Shown: positions 1 through 8,704 of the stretch, in pieces
How positions within the stretch are numbered: the stretch's first letter is position 1
Layout: each line of letters opens with the position of its first letter
NCBI RefSeq assembly: GCF_000519325.1
Contig: NZ_KI912613.1
Location: 2,341,280 to 2,405,279 of the forward strand
Origin: Patulibacter minatonensis DSM 18081
Lineage (GTDB): Bacteria; Actinomycetota; Thermoleophilia; Solirubrobacterales; Solirubrobacteraceae
Length of the DNA stretch: 64,000 nt
Direction of reading: 5' to 3'
Notes under the pieces: model-generated
Database searches by the model: none
What the model was told of the DNA's origin: nothing
The model's input: only the letters and a program-made list of their open reading frames with translations
Made by a program: the position numbers and the translations under genes

Positions 1-871
1 CGGCGCGGCCGGCCGGCCCGATCCGCGCCGCGGCCGGGTCGGGGCCGGTGGGCCGGCCGCGCGACCACGGGTCCCGCGGGTCGATCGGCCCGTCGGGGAA
101 CGCGGCCGCCGGGGTCGCGGCCGTGAGCGCGGCGAGGACGGTCGCGGCGGTGTCGACGTCGCGGGTGAACACGGAGACGCAGTCGAGCGACCGGCACGCC
201 GGGACGACGCCCGCCGCGCTGAGCCGGCCGCGGGTCGGCTTGAGCCCGACGATGCCGTTGAAGGCGGCCGGGACGCGCCCCGAACCGGCGGTGTCGGTCC
301 CGAGGGCGACGTCGACGTCGCCGCGCGCGACGGCGACCGCCGACCCGGAGCTCGAGCCGCCGCTGACCCGGTCGGGATCGGCGACCGAGCGGGGCGCGCC
401 GTAGGGCGACCGCGTCCCGACGAGCCCCGTCGCGAACTGGTCGAGGTTCGTCTTGCCGACCGGGACCGCGCCGGCCTCGACGAGCTGGTCGACGACCGTC
501 GCGGACCGCCCGGGCTCGTACGCGAACGACGGGCACGCCCCCGTGGTCGGTGCGCCCTCGACGTCGATGTTGTCCTTCACCGCGAACGTCAGGCCGGTCA
601 GCGGCGCGAGCGGCCCGGCCGCCGCGGCGCGGGCCACGAAACCGTCGAGTGCGCCGTCGCCGAGGACGTGCAGGAACACCGGGTCGTCGTGGGCGGCGGC
701 GCGTTCGCGGGCGGCGCGGGCCAGGGTCGCGACATCGGTCGTTCCCGCGCGGACGGCGGCCTGGGTCGATCCGGGCGCCGCGTGGACGTCACCGGCCGCG
801 TGCGTCGCGCCGTGGTGCTGCCCTGTCGTGCCGTGCACGTCGGCGGGGACGGGGACCCCGGCCGCGCTCAT
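1..871 (-). CDS. atzF: Allophanate hydrolase (amidase-signature domain), partial
   Basis: Hydrolyses allophanate to ammonia and CO2, the last step after guanidine (or urea) is carboxylated. The window edge cuts the gene: 290 codons are visible from the ATG at 871. After a His/Ala-rich leader of about 45 residues, the amidase catalytic triad is clear: AVKDN (Lys, about residue 98), SGGSSSGS (cis-Ser, about 172) and TDTAGSGR (nucleophile Ser, about 193). [13 protein letters not shown] is the wording found in AtzF/DUR1-type allophanate hydrolases rather than generic amidases. The start codon overlaps the stop of the preceding carboxyltransferase gene (ATGA), which implies translational coupling in the riboswitch-controlled operon. 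The C-terminal part of the enzyme, and any biotin carboxylase gene further downstream, lie outside the window. Confidence 0.9.
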   Translation of the reverse strand, partial: MSAAGVPVPADVHGTTGQHHGATHAAGDVHAAPGSTQAAVRAGTTDVATLARAARERAAAHDDPVFLHVLGDGALDGFVARAAAAGPLAPLTGLTFAVKDNIDVEGAPTTGACPSFAYEPGRSATVVDQLVEAGAVPVGKTNLDQFATGLVGTRSPYGAPRSVADPDRVSGGSSSGSAVAVARGDVDVALGTDTAGSGRVPAAFNGIVGLKPTRGRLSAAGVVPACRSLDCVSVFTRDVDTAATVLAALTAATPAAAFPDGPIDPRDPWSRGRPTGPDPAAARIGPAGRA

Positions 872-2985
872 GCGGCCCACGACGCGCGCTCGGCCTCGAA
901 GGCGGCGGACCGCCGTGCCCGGTGCGCGTCGATCGCGTCGACGTCGGTGGACTCGAGGGCCCGGCGGTCGGCGAGGGTGAAGGTCCGCTCGCGGATCGAG
1001 ACGACGTGGTGGCCGTCCTTCGCGCGGGCCCGCAGGCGCAGCAGCTCGTCGGCGGAGACGAGCTCGAACCGCAGCACGTCGAAGTGCCGCAGCAGCCACG
1101 GCTTCTCCGGCGACCGACCCTCCTCGTCGCGGCGCATCCAGACGGGGACGGTGCGGCCGAACAGCTGGTAGCCGCCCGGGCCCTCCATCCCGTAGACGCA
1201 GAGGAAGGCGCCGCCGATGCCGACCGCGTTCTCCGGCGTCCAGGTGCGTGCCGGCGTGTACTTCGTGGTGACGAGCTGGTGGCGCGGGTCGAGCGGCAGG
1301 GCCACGGGGGCGCCGAGGTAGACGTCTCCGAGGCCGACGACGACGTACCGGGTGTCGAGGATCAGGTCCTGCACCGCCTGCTTGTCGGGCAGGCCGTTGA
1401 TCCGCCGGATGTACTCGATGTTGTCCGGCGCCCACGGGGCGTCCGGGAAGACGTGCTCCTGGTAGTGGCGCATCGCCTTGACGGCCTCGGGGTCCTCCCA
1501 CGAGAGCGGCATCGTGACCTCGCGGGCGGGCACCTCGAGCGCGTCGGTGGCGGGCAGCTCGTGCTCCAGACGCTGCAGCTCGTCCATCAGGCGCGGCAGC
1601 GCGATGCGGTCGGGGTCGAAGCGGACCTGCAGGCAGCGGACGCCCGGCGTCAGGTCGCGGACGCCAGGGAGCGCGGCCTCGCGGATCGCCTGTTGCAGGC
1701 CGTGGACCCGCAGGCGCAGCGCGAAGTCGATCGACGGGTCGCCGTACTCGACGACGACGTTCTCGTCGCCGGCGCGCCGGAAGCGCATCGTGGGCTGGCC
1801 GTCGCGGCCGGGCAGCTCGGCGAGGACGGCCGGGGCGGCCTCGGCGGGCGGGGCGGGGCGCGCCGACTGCGCGGCGACGTCGCCGGCGGTCGGGGGGCCG
1901 CCGAGCGGTCCGGCGTCCGTGTCCTCGTGGGCCGCCCGTCGCGACGCCACGTCGAGCTCCAGGGTCACGTCGTCCCCGGGCCGCAGCTGCCCGAGCTTCC
2001 AGCGGTCGTCCCGCACGACGCAGAGCGGGGCGCAGAAGCCGCCGAGGCTCGGGCCGTCGGGGCCCACGATGATCGGAGTATCGCCCGAGAGCATGATCGC
2101 GCCGAGCGCGTAGGGGGTCTCGATCACGTTCGACGGGTGCAGCCCCGCGTCGCCGCCGTCGCGCCGCGCGAACTCCGCGACCGGGCCCGACAGGCGGATG
2201 CCGGTGCGGTCCGCGTGGCCGTGGACCTCCCACGGGCCCGCGAGCAGCCGCTCGAGGCCGGCGGCCGTGAGCAGGTCGGGGGCGCCGTGCGGGCCGTGCT
2301 GGACGCGCAGGGTCCAGTCGTGGGTGATCGCGGGCGGGTCGGCGAGGTCGGCGCGGGGGCGCGCCGTCAGCGGGGCATCGTCGGCCGATGCCGCGGTGGA
2401 CACGTCCGCCGGTGCGCTTCCCGCGCGCGTCGCCGGACTCCCGCCGCCGGCCGCCCCGACCGGCAGCCGGTCGCCCGCGGCCAGGACCCGCCCCTCGTGC
2501 CCGCCGATCGCGCCGGCGAGGAAGGTCGCGCGGCTGCCGAGCTCCGGGGCGACGTCGATCCCGCCCCGCACGGCGAGGTAGGCGCGGACGCCGGCGCCGG
2601 TCACCCCGCCGACCGTGAGCGCGGCGCCGGCGGGCACGCGCACGACCGCGTCGAACGGCACGGCCGAGTCGTCGACGTGCAGCGCCACCGCAGCACCGCA
2701 GACCGCGACGACCGCGCCGCCCGGGAAGCGCAGCGTGGGGCCGTCGAGCGTGATCTCGAGCCCCGCGGCGTCCGCGTCGTTGCCGACCAGGGCGTTGGCG
2801 CGGGCGAGCGACCGCGCGTCCATCGCGCCCGAGGGCGGCACGCCGACCTCCCAGAGCCCGAGACGCCCCCGCTCGTCCTGGACGGAGGTCTGCAGGCCCG
2901 GGCGCTCGACGTCGACGACGCGGAGCATCCCGGCGAGCGTCGTGCCGCAGGCGACGCCGGCCCACGCGTCGGCCGTGGTGCTCAT
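868..2985 (-). CDS. Carboxyltransferase (AHS2-AHS1 fusion) subunit of guanidine/urea carboxylase
   Basis: 705 aa. About residues 20-350 are a KipA/PxpC-type domain (starts [18 protein letters not shown], contains GVPPSGAMD). A Pro/Ala linker runs to about 395, and about 398-620 is a KipI/PxpB-type domain ([11 protein letters not shown], then [18 protein letters not shown]). This order is the middle portion of single-chain urea/guanidine carboxylases, which carry biotin carboxylase before it and a biotinyl domain after it. Both flanking modules are absent: there is no biotin-attachment AMKM motif and the chain ends shortly after the second domain. It should transfer CO2 from carboxybiotin to guanidine if a separate biotin carboxylase/BCCP exists. 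The start at 2985 is chosen because ATGA overlaps the upstream stop; further upstream codons are a shadow of the DUF1989 gene. Confidence 0.85.
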   Translation of the reverse strand: MSTTADAWAGVACGTTLAGMLRVVDVERPGLQTSVQDERGRLGLWEVGVPPSGAMDARSLARANALVGNDADAAGLEITLDGPTLRFPGGAVVAVCGAAVALHVDDSAVPFDAVVRVPAGAALTVGGVTGAGVRAYLAVRGGIDVAPELGSRATFLAGAIGGHEGRVLAAGDRLPVGAAGGGSPATRAGSAPADVSTAASADDAPLTARPRADLADPPAITHDWTLRVQHGPHGAPDLLTAAGLERLLAGPWEVHGHADRTGIRLSGPVAEFARRDGGDAGLHPSNVIETPYALGAIMLSGDTPIIVGPDGPSLGGFCAPLCVVRDDRWKLGQLRPGDDVTLELDVASRRAAHEDTDAGPLGGPPTAGDVAAQSARPAPPAEAAPAVLAELPGRDGQPTMRFRRAGDENVVVEYGDPSIDFALRLRVHGLQQAIREAALPGVRDLTPGVRCLQVRFDPDRIALPRLMDELQRLEHELPATDALEVPAREVTMPLSWEDPEAVKAMRHYQEHVFPDAPWAPDNIEYIRRINGLPDKQAVQDLILDTRYVVVGLGDVYLGAPVALPLDPRHQLVTTKYTPARTWTPENAVGIGGAFLCVYGMEGPGGYQLFGRTVPVWMRRDEEGRSPEKPWLLRHFDVLRFELVSADELLRLRARAKDGHHVVSIRERTFTLADRRALESTDVDAIDAHRARRSAAFEAERASWAA

Positions 2986-3770
2986 CGCCCCGCCCCGTCG
3001 GTCGCGGGCTCCGTCCCGGGCCGCGCGGCCGGGGCGTCGGGATCGCCCGCGGCGGCGGTCGCCGCGTCCCACGTCAGCAGGCGCACCGGGGTCGGGTCGT
3101 AGCCGTTGCACGGATTGTTCAGCTGCGGGCAGTTGCTCAGGAGGACCAGCACCGGGCGCTCGGCCCGGACCTCGACGTAGCGGTCGGGCGCGGAGATCCC
3201 GTCGTCGAACCGCAGGCCGCCGTCGGGGGTCAGCGGGACGTTCATGAAGAAGTTCACGTTCGCCGCGAGGTCGCGCTTCTGGAGGACCTCGCCGTGCTCC
3301 AGACCGACCCGAACGAACGTGTTGCGACACGCGTGCATGTGCCGCGTGTGCTTCCCGTAGCGGACGACGTTGGACTCCTGGGAGCACGCGCCGCCGAGCG
3401 TGTCGTGGCGGCCGCAGGTGTCGCCCGTGATCGTCACGAGGGCGACGCCGTCCTGGTCGACCAGCGTCGAGCCGGCGCGCAGGTAGACGTTGCCCTCCGA
3501 CCGGATCGTCGCCGCCGCCGAGTAGCGGGAGCCGACGTCGTCGGCGGCGTAGAAGAGGGTGTCGGCGGCCTGGTTGCCGCAGAGGTCGACGATCCGCAGG
3601 CGCTCCCCGGCCTCCAGGCGGACGAGGCGGCCGTCGCCGGCGGGCACGACGTCGTCGGCGCGCGCGTCGACGGCAATCAGGGCGCTCTCGCGGATGCGGC
3701 CGCCGGGGACGTCCGGCAGGTCGACCAGGCCGTCGGTGGGGGTGGTGCGGGGCTGTTCGGTGGTGCTCAT
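2982..3770 (-). CDS. DUF1989 protein (urea carboxylase-associated protein 2 type), putative carboxyguanidine deiminase subunit
   Basis: 262 aa. DUF1989 proteins next to guanidine carboxylase form the carboxyguanidine deiminase (CgdAB), which turns carboxyguanidine into allophanate. Family features are intact: [16 protein letters not shown] near residue 60, [17 protein letters not shown], the Cys/His cluster [14 protein letters not shown] near 118, VNFFMNVP, and [17 protein letters not shown] near 215. The C-terminal ~30 residues are Pro/Ala/Asp-rich and not conserved. It starts 23 nt after the first DUF1989 gene with a GGAG ribosome site, and its stop overlaps the start of the carboxyltransferase gene. 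Which of CgdA/CgdB it corresponds to is not assigned. Confidence 0.88.
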   Translation of the reverse strand: MSTTEQPRTTPTDGLVDLPDVPGGRIRESALIAVDARADDVVPAGDGRLVRLEAGERLRIVDLCGNQAADTLFYAADDVGSRYSAAATIRSEGNVYLRAGSTLVDQDGVALVTITGDTCGRHDTLGGACSQESNVVRYGKHTRHMHACRNTFVRVGLEHGEVLQKRDLAANVNFFMNVPLTPDGGLRFDDGISAPDRYVEVRAERPVLVLLSNCPQLNNPCNGYDPTPVRLLTWDAATAAAGDPDAPAARPGTEPATDGAGR

Positions 3771-3793
3771 GGGTGCTCCGGGACGGACGAGGG

Positions 3794-4618
3794 TCAGGCC
3801 GCGACGGGGCCGAGGAGGGTGGCGAGCTCGCTGGCGGCGAGGCCGCGCGCGTTCTCGGGACGGAGCAGGCGGACGACGTCGTCCGGGCCCGCCGGGGCGA
3901 TCGGCTCGATCGCCAGGCCGACGGGGTGCGGCGCCCAGGCCGCGACGTCCTCGTGCGGGTGCGGCCCCGCGTACAGCGCGACGAGCACGTCGAGCTCGGC
4001 GCGCAGGACGACCGACGCGCCGGGGTGCGAGTGGCCGGCCCGCAGCGCGGTGGTCCCGTCCTCCGCGACGTCGACGACGCTGAAGAGGTTCACGACGTCG
4101 CCGAGGTCGCGACGCCCGAGGCCGTGCTTCGCGAGCTCCGTCTCCAGCGCCTCGCGGCCCGAGCGCCACCGGGCGTTGCGGAGGTCCTGGTACGGCGCGG
4201 CGCCGTGTCGCGCCGTCAGCAGCCGGTCGTCGCCGAGGCCGCCGAACGGGTCGTGCCCGCCCACGTCGTCCGCGACGATCGAGAGCAGGATCCGGCCCAT
4301 GTCGGAGTACAGCGCGTGACCGGTGCTAAGGCGCGAGGTGAACTGCTGCTTGAGCGTGTCGCCCATGCAGTACCGCTCGGAGGTGTCGGCGGCACGCAGG
4401 GCGGTCAGCGCGACGGTGCCGCTCCCCGTCGGATCGGTCAGCCGCAGGGCCAGGCCGCGGCGCACGACGCCGGACCACGTCCAGCCACCGGGGACCTCCG
4501 TCGAGTGCAGGGCAGGGGTGCGGGCCCCACCCCGAGCGTCGCGGATCGAAGCCGCGTCGGACTGCGACGGGGCTCGGGGCACCCGCTCGGGCTCGTGGTC
4601 CTCGGACGTCTCGGGCAT
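3794..4618 (-). CDS. DUF1989 protein (urea carboxylase-associated protein 1 type), putative carboxyguanidine deiminase subunit
   Basis: 274 aa, first gene of the guanidine operon, with GAGGAGG placed 6 nt before the ATG at 4618. Recognised by GDTLKQQFTSRLSTGHALYSDMGRILLSIV (positions 4340-4250) and the GLGRRDLGDVVNLF segment, which parallels GKRDL..NVNFF in relatives. At the position where the partner has [14 protein letters not shown], this protein reads DDVGGHDPFGGLG, so both cysteines are gone although the His-Asp pair stays. The partner's second cysteine patch (SNCPQ) is replaced by YAGPHPHED. It may therefore be a structural or regulatory subunit of a heteromeric deiminase; that is inference. 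The first ~40 residues are a charged, low-complexity leader. Confidence 0.85.
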   Translation of the reverse strand: MPETSEDHEPERVPRAPSQSDAASIRDARGGARTPALHSTEVPGGWTWSGVVRRGLALRLTDPTGSGTVALTALRAADTSERYCMGDTLKQQFTSRLSTGHALYSDMGRILLSIVADDVGGHDPFGGLGDDRLLTARHGAAPYQDLRNARWRSGREALETELAKHGLGRRDLGDVVNLFSVVDVAEDGTTALRAGHSHPGASVVLRAELDVLVALYAGPHPHEDVAAWAPHPVGLAIEPIAPAGPDDVVRLLRPENARGLAASELATLLGPVAA

Positions 4619-4642
4619 GTGGAACCTCCTCGTTGAACGACG

Positions 4643-4680
4643 AAAGCCCAGGGGACGACGAGTCGTCTCTCCCGGGCTTT
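4643..4680 (-). terminator. Expression-platform hairpin competing with the riboswitch
   Basis: On the minus strand AAAGCCC (4680-4674) can pair with GGGCTTT (4649-4643), enclosing a GACGAC/GTCGTC stem. The 5' arm is the same AAAGCCCGGG segment needed by the guanidine aptamer, so ligand binding and this hairpin should exclude each other. The hairpin is followed by TTTCGTCGTT and then the GAGGAGG ribosome site (4631-4625). Weak termination or blocked initiation without guanidine would fit an ON switch. Confidence 0.5.
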
Positions 4681-4797
4681 TCTCCCTCCGTGCAACCCGG
4701 CTATGTGCGGTGCCGGGTCTGCCCTCTCGGACCAGTCCCGCACCGTGGCGCGGCGGAACCCTAGGGCACGGACCACGTTAGGTCCGACCATTGCGTG
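4668..4797 (-). promoter_or_regulatory. Guanidine-I riboswitch (ykkC class) aptamer
   Basis: Read on the minus strand, the leader carries the three most conserved guanidine-I blocks in order: CTAGGGTTCCG (4764-4754), GGTCCGAGAG (4733-4724) and AAAAGCCCGGGAGA (4681-4668), with paired segments between them. This class binds free guanidinium and switches genes on. It sits directly before two DUF1989 genes, a carboxyltransferase gene and atzF, the genes expected for guanidine assimilation, so sequence and context support each other. The 5' limit of P1 is approximate. Confidence 0.93.
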
Positions 4798-4890
4798 GCG
4801 CCTTGGACGGGTGGCGAAGATCCCGGCCGGGGCGGTTGTCCGCGGTGGAGGGAGCAGCCAGGCCGCCAGCGGGCGCGGGGTGCCGATGTG

Positions 4891-4924
4891 ACGTTGGCGT
4901 CGGTATGCGACGCGAACGCAGAAG
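4891..4924. repeat. Intergenic hairpin repeat, single copy
   Basis: Contains GCGTCGGTATGCGACGC, a 6-bp stem with a GTATG loop. The core GTCGGTATGCGAC is identical to the pair at 53169-53284. Its reverse complement (TTCTGCGTT, then a hairpin, then AACGTC) matches the flanks of the pair at 39971-40088, linking the two subtypes. It lies between the riboswitch operon and the divergent gntR gene. Confidence 0.6.
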
Positions 4925-4967
4925 TGGGCGGTGCGACGGTGTGCCCGACTAGAATCGGTCCATCGCC

Positions 4968-5735
4968 GTGCCGCCGTCAGAGAGCTCGCCCGTGGCGCTG
5001 CGGCCCGTGGACGTCACCGCCGCGGAGGGCCGGTCGCTCGCCGACCTCGCGCACGAGGCGCTGCTCGCCGGGATCCACGCCGACGCGTTCCCGGACGACC
5101 GCCTGCCGCCCGAGGCCGAGCTCGCCGGCCGGCTCGGCGTCAGCCGCCCGACCCTGCGCGCGGCGCTGCACGCGCTCGAGGCCGACGGCCTGATCACCCG
5201 GCGCCGGCGCTTCGGCACGTCGATCAACCGCCACGTGCTGCGCTCGGCGATGCGCCTGAACCGCCTGGTGTCGTTCACGTCGCTGATCGCCCAGCAGGGC
5301 CACGAGGCGACGGAGACCCACGCGCTGCGCTCCGCGCCGGCCGGGGTGTTCGGCGTGGCGCTCGGCGTCGACGAGGCCGCGCCGTGCGTCGTCGTCGACC
5401 GGCTGCTGCACGCCGACGGCGACCCCGTGATCGCGGTCCAGGACGTCGTCCCCGCCGAGCGCCTCACGGTCGCGGTCGAGGGCGTGGACCCGGGCGACTC
5501 GACCTTCGCGTTCATCGCGGCGTGCTGCGCCGCACCGGTCGACTACGCCACGACCGACATCACGCCGAGGGTCGCGGCCGACGGCGAGCCCGCCGGGCTG
5601 CTCGTCCGGCCGGGCGAGGCGTACGTCGAGCTGCTCGAGACGCACTTCGCCCGCGACCACGAGGTCGTCGGGCTCTCCCGGGTCTGGGTCGACCCCTCCC
5701 GCGTGCGGCTCTCGTTCGTGCGTCGGCAGGCCTGA
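4968..5735 (+). CDS. GntR/HutC-family transcriptional regulator
   Basis: 255 aa, GTG start. Residues ~20-85 form the GntR winged helix (ALLAGIHADAFPDDRLPPE, then LAGRLGVSRPTLRAAL as recognition helix, then DGLITRRRRFGTSIN). From ~95 to the end is a UTRA-type effector domain ending LSRVWVDPSRVRLSFVRR. TAGAAT at 4950-4955 lies 12 nt before the start with no Shine-Dalgarno sequence. The gene faces away from the guanidine operon and is followed after 287 bp by an amino-acid-type permease that it may control. Its effector cannot be read from sequence; UTRA regulators commonly sense small organic metabolites. Confidence 0.88.
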   Translation: MPPSESSPVALRPVDVTAAEGRSLADLAHEALLAGIHADAFPDDRLPPEAELAGRLGVSRPTLRAALHALEADGLITRRRRFGTSINRHVLRSAMRLNRLVSFTSLIAQQGHEATETHALRSAPAGVFGVALGVDEAAPCVVVDRLLHADGDPVIAVQDVVPAERLTVAVEGVDPGDSTFAFIAACCAAPVDYATTDITPRVAADGEPAGLLVRPGEAYVELLETHFARDHEVVGLSRVWVDPSRVRLSFVRRQA

Positions 5736-5868
5736 AGGCCGGATCCACCGATCCTCGGGTCGTCTCGACGCCGATGACCTTCGCGTGACCCGACCGGACA
5801 CGATCGAATGGTCGCCGACCGTCCTCACGTGTCCGATCGACCCACACTCGATCCTCGACGCCGAGACA

Positions 5869-5885
5869 CCGCCGATCATCGGCGG
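5869..5885. promoter_or_regulatory. Palindrome between gntR and permease
   Basis: CCGCCGATCATCGGCGG is a perfect 8-bp inverted repeat around one central base. It lies 133 bp after the gntR stop and 137 bp before the permease start. It could be an operator for the permease or a factor-dependent terminator for gntR. There is no T-run. Confidence 0.35.
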
Positions 5886-6022
5886 ATCCGGCCTGATCGC
5901 GGCGCTCCTCCACGGCCGCGCGGGCCCGCACGCGAGGGCACGCCACCGGGCCAACCGGCGGGCGCCCGGCCTTGGACGACGGTCGATAAGCGGGGGCGGA
6001 GGGCGGTCCTATGGTCCGACCT

Positions 6023-7519
6023 ATGACCAGCACTCCCGTTCCGGGTGGCTCCTCCGCCCCTCCATCGCCGGCCGGTGCGCACGCCCCGGACGGCGTCCTC
6101 AAGCGCGACTTCACGCTGCGCGCGACGTTCTCGCTCGCCTTCGCGTTCATCTCCCCGATCATCGCGCTCTACGCGATCTTCGCCCTCGGCCTGGGCACCG
6201 CCGGCGCGTCCTTCTGGTGGGCGTTCCCGATCGTCCTGGTCGGCCAGTTCCTCGTCGCGCTGACCCTCGGCGAGCTGTCGAGCCGCTGGCCGGAGGAGGG
6301 CGGGCTCTACCAGTGGTCGCGCCGGATGCTCGGCCGGACCTACGGGTGGGTGACGGGCTGGGCCTACGTCTGGACCCTGATCGCGCTGATGGTCGCCACC
6401 GCCTACGCGGCCAGCCCGTTCCTCGCGGGCGTCTTCGGCAACGACGACCCGAGCACCGTGCTGCGGCTCGTGATCGCCCTGGGCTTCGTCGCCGTCGCGA
6501 CCCTCGCCAACGTCGTCGGCCGCAGGCCGCTGCAGATCTTCGTCCTCGTCTCGATCGGCTGCGAGCTGATCGGCTCGGTCGTGATCGGCACGATCCTGCT
6601 CGTCTTCCACCGCGAGAACAGCCTCTCCGACCTCTTCACCGGCGTCGCCGGCGGCAGCGGCTCGTTCGCCTTCGGGCCGTTCCTTGCCGCGGTCGCGATC
6701 GTCGGCTGGGCGTTCATCGGCTTCGAGAGCGCCGCCGACGTCGCCGAGGAGGTCGAGGAGCCCGAGAAGAACGTCCCCAAGGCGCTGATCGTCTCGCTCG
6801 TCTTCGTCGCCTGCATCGTGATGTACGCCGGCCTGGCGCTGATCCTCGCGATCCCGAACCTCCCCGCGGTGCTCTCCGGCGAGGTCTCCGACCCGATCGC
6901 CGCGACCCTGTCGGCCGAGCTCGGGTCCTGGATCGTCAAGCCGATGTTCCTCGTCGTCTCGACCGGGTTCTGCGCCGGCATGGTCGCCGTCGGCGCCGCG
7001 GTCTCCCGCGTGGTCTTCGCGATGTCCCGCGAGCGCCAGCTGCCCGCCGCGACGTTCATGAGCCGGCTCTCGCCGCGCGAGGGCCTGCCGGTCAACGCGA
7101 TCCTCGTGACCTCCGCGGTCTCGGCCGTCGTCCTCATCGGCGCGGTCGCGGTCGACCTCTACGACACCCTGATCGCGCTGGCCTCGGGCGGCTTCTACAT
7201 CGCGTTCGCCCTGCCGGTGTTCGCACTCCTGGTCACCCGGGCCCGCGGGCGCTGGGAGCCGGGCGTCTTCCGCCTGAAGGGCGTGCTCTCGGTCGGCGTC
7301 AACGTCGCCGCCGCGGCCTGGCTCCTGTTCGAGGTCGTGAACATCGCCTGGCCACGGGCGATCGGCGCCTCCTGGTACGTCGAGTGGGGCTGCATCCTGA
7401 TGTTCGCCCTGATCGCTCTCGGCGGCCTGATCACGCACCGGATGGTCTTCGGCGGCCGGCGCGGGGCGGCCCACGCCCGCGAGGCCGAGGGCCTCGGGGT
7501 CGGGGTGGCGGCGGACTGA
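6023..7519 (+). CDS. APC-superfamily amino acid/polyamine-type permease
   Basis: 498 aa, about 12 hydrophobic segments. APC hallmarks: FAFISPIIALYAIFALGLG in TM1 (unwound helix region), TLGELSSRWPEEGGLYQWSR after TM2, AFIGFESAADVAEEVEEPEK in the TM6-7 loop and VSRVVFAMSRERQLP in the conserved loop after TM8. The E-x-P-x-k-N loop is typical of transporters for amino acids, GABA, ethanolamine or polyamines. I prefer ATG 6023 to ATG 6011: TATGGT (6010-6015) would be the -10 box and overlaps the earlier ATG, leaving a 7-nt gap and a leaderless start. Proximity to the guanidine operon suggests a nitrogen-compound substrate, but guanidine transport is only a guess. Confidence 0.87.
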   Translation: MTSTPVPGGSSAPPSPAGAHAPDGVLKRDFTLRATFSLAFAFISPIIALYAIFALGLGTAGASFWWAFPIVLVGQFLVALTLGELSSRWPEEGGLYQWSRRMLGRTYGWVTGWAYVWTLIALMVATAYAASPFLAGVFGNDDPSTVLRLVIALGFVAVATLANVVGRRPLQIFVLVSIGCELIGSVVIGTILLVFHRENSLSDLFTGVAGGSGSFAFGPFLAAVAIVGWAFIGFESAADVAEEVEEPEKNVPKALIVSLVFVACIVMYAGLALILAIPNLPAVLSGEVSDPIAATLSAELGSWIVKPMFLVVSTGFCAGMVAVGAAVSRVVFAMSRERQLPAATFMSRLSPREGLPVNAILVTSAVSAVVLIGAVAVDLYDTLIALASGGFYIAFALPVFALLVTRARGRWEPGVFRLKGVLSVGVNVAAAAWLLFEVVNIAWPRAIGASWYVEWGCILMFALIALGGLITHRMVFGGRRGAAHAREAEGLGVGVAAD

Positions 7520-7617
7520 CGGGGCCGGTCCGCCGAGCAGGGGCGAGCGTGGGCGAGCAGGGACGGGCGCGGGCCGCGCGTGGGCGAGCGCGGGCCGCGC
7601 CGACGGACCTGTCTCGA

Positions 7618-7714
7618 GGTCGCTCCCGGTCGGAGATCGACCACCATCGCCCCCGCCACCGGACCGCGAACGTCCCGAGGTCGCTCCCGGTCGGAGACCG
7701 ACCACCATCGCCCC
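7618..7714. repeat. Tandem pair of hairpin repeats, 61-bp period
   Basis: Two ~35-bp copies start at 7618 and 7679, each reading GGTCGCTCCCGGTCGGAG, then (A/C)T or CC, then CGACCACCATCGCCC. The second forms GGTCGG-AGA-CCGACC, a 6-bp stem. Located between the permease and the SDR gene, both on plus. The region 7520-7617 before it is a GC-rich run of GGGCGAGCG-like words with no gene. Confidence 0.7.
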
Positions 7715-7775
7715 CCGCGCGTCCCGGCCCGCGCGTCCCGCGGACCGACGCCCCCGTCCGGGTAGCCTCGGCGGC

Positions 7776-8684
7776 ATGTCCCTGATCGACCGCCTGCCCG
7801 GTCGCGGCCCCGCCGCTCCGCCCTCCCGCCTCGACGGGCGGACCACGGTCGTCTGCGGCGGTGCCGGCGAGGTGGGGGAGGGGATCGTCAGCGCGCTGCT
7901 GCACGCCGGGGCGCGCGTCGCCGTCCCGTCGCGGCGGTCCGAGCGGCTCGGTCAGCTCGAGCAGCGGCTCGCGAAGGCCGGCGCCCCGGTCGAGCGGCTC
8001 GTCCCGGTGATCGGTGACCTCTCGGACGGCGACGGCGCCGCGCGACGCCTCGCCGCGGACGTCCAGCGCCTGGCCGGACCGCCGGACCTCGTCGTCGCCG
8101 CGCTCGGCGGCTGGGACGTCGGCCCGCCGCTCGCGGAGCTGCCGATCGAGGAATGGGAGCGCGTCGTCCACGACGGCCTGCGCAGCCACCAGCTGGCGAT
8201 GCACGCGTTCGTCCCGATGCTGCGCGACCGGCCCGGCGCGGGCTACGTGATGATCAACGGCGCCGCCGCCCGCTATCCCGTCCCGGGGTCCGGCGCGGTC
8301 TCGACGATCGCGGCGGGCGAGCTGATGGCCGCGCAGGTGCTGGCGGCCGAGGAGTCCGGGTTCGGCGTCCAGGTCGAGGCGTACGTGCTCGGGCCCGTCG
8401 GGACCCGCTCGCGCGAGGAGGCCGCGCCGTGGATGGCCCGCGCCGAGCAGGTCGGCGAGGTCATCGCGCAGCGCGCCGGCCGGCGCCTGGCCTCGGAAGG
8501 CGGCCCCGCGGGTCCCGCGACCGTCATCGAGATCCTCACGTCCGGCGACCTCGCCCGGGCACGCGACCTCGCACCCGGCGGCGTCCGCGGCGCCACCGCC
8601 GGTCGCGCCGGCTGGGTGCTGTGGGGGCTGCAGACCGGCGGGATCAACCGCCAGGTGCGCCGGGGGACGCCTCCGCGCGGGTAG
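7776..8684 (+). CDS. SDR-fold protein with a degenerate catalytic site
   Basis: 302 aa. Rossmann nucleotide site VVCGGAGEVGEGIVSAL near residues 26-42 and VVAALGGWD after beta-4 place it in the short-chain dehydrogenase/reductase superfamily. The usual YxxxK region reads NGAAARYPVPGSGAVSTIAA: neither the catalytic Tyr nor the Lys is at its place. It may bind NAD(P) without classical SDR chemistry, or act as a sensor/structural protein. TAGCCT at 7763-7768 ends 7 nt before the ATG, consistent with leaderless transcription. The protein ends in a basic tail. Confidence 0.75.
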   Translation: MSLIDRLPGRGPAAPPSRLDGRTTVVCGGAGEVGEGIVSALLHAGARVAVPSRRSERLGQLEQRLAKAGAPVERLVPVIGDLSDGDGAARRLAADVQRLAGPPDLVVAALGGWDVGPPLAELPIEEWERVVHDGLRSHQLAMHAFVPMLRDRPGAGYVMINGAAARYPVPGSGAVSTIAAGELMAAQVLAAEESGFGVQVEAYVLGPVGTRSREEAAPWMARAEQVGEVIAQRAGRRLASEGGPAGPATVIEILTSGDLARARDLAPGGVRGATAGRAGWVLWGLQTGGINRQVRRGTPPRG

Positions 8685-8704
8685 CGCGGGGCGCCTCCGC
8701 GCGC

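Noticed and set aside
550-3102. Long open frame on the plus strand opposite the carboxyltransferase gene
   Set aside because: Arg/Gly/Ala-rich translation without motifs; a shadow of third-position GC bias in the real minus-strand genes.
1-4618. Urea amidolyase pathway rather than guanidine
   Set aside because: The riboswitch blocks match guanidine-I and the two DUF1989 genes are those of carboxyguanidine deiminase; urea alone would not need them.
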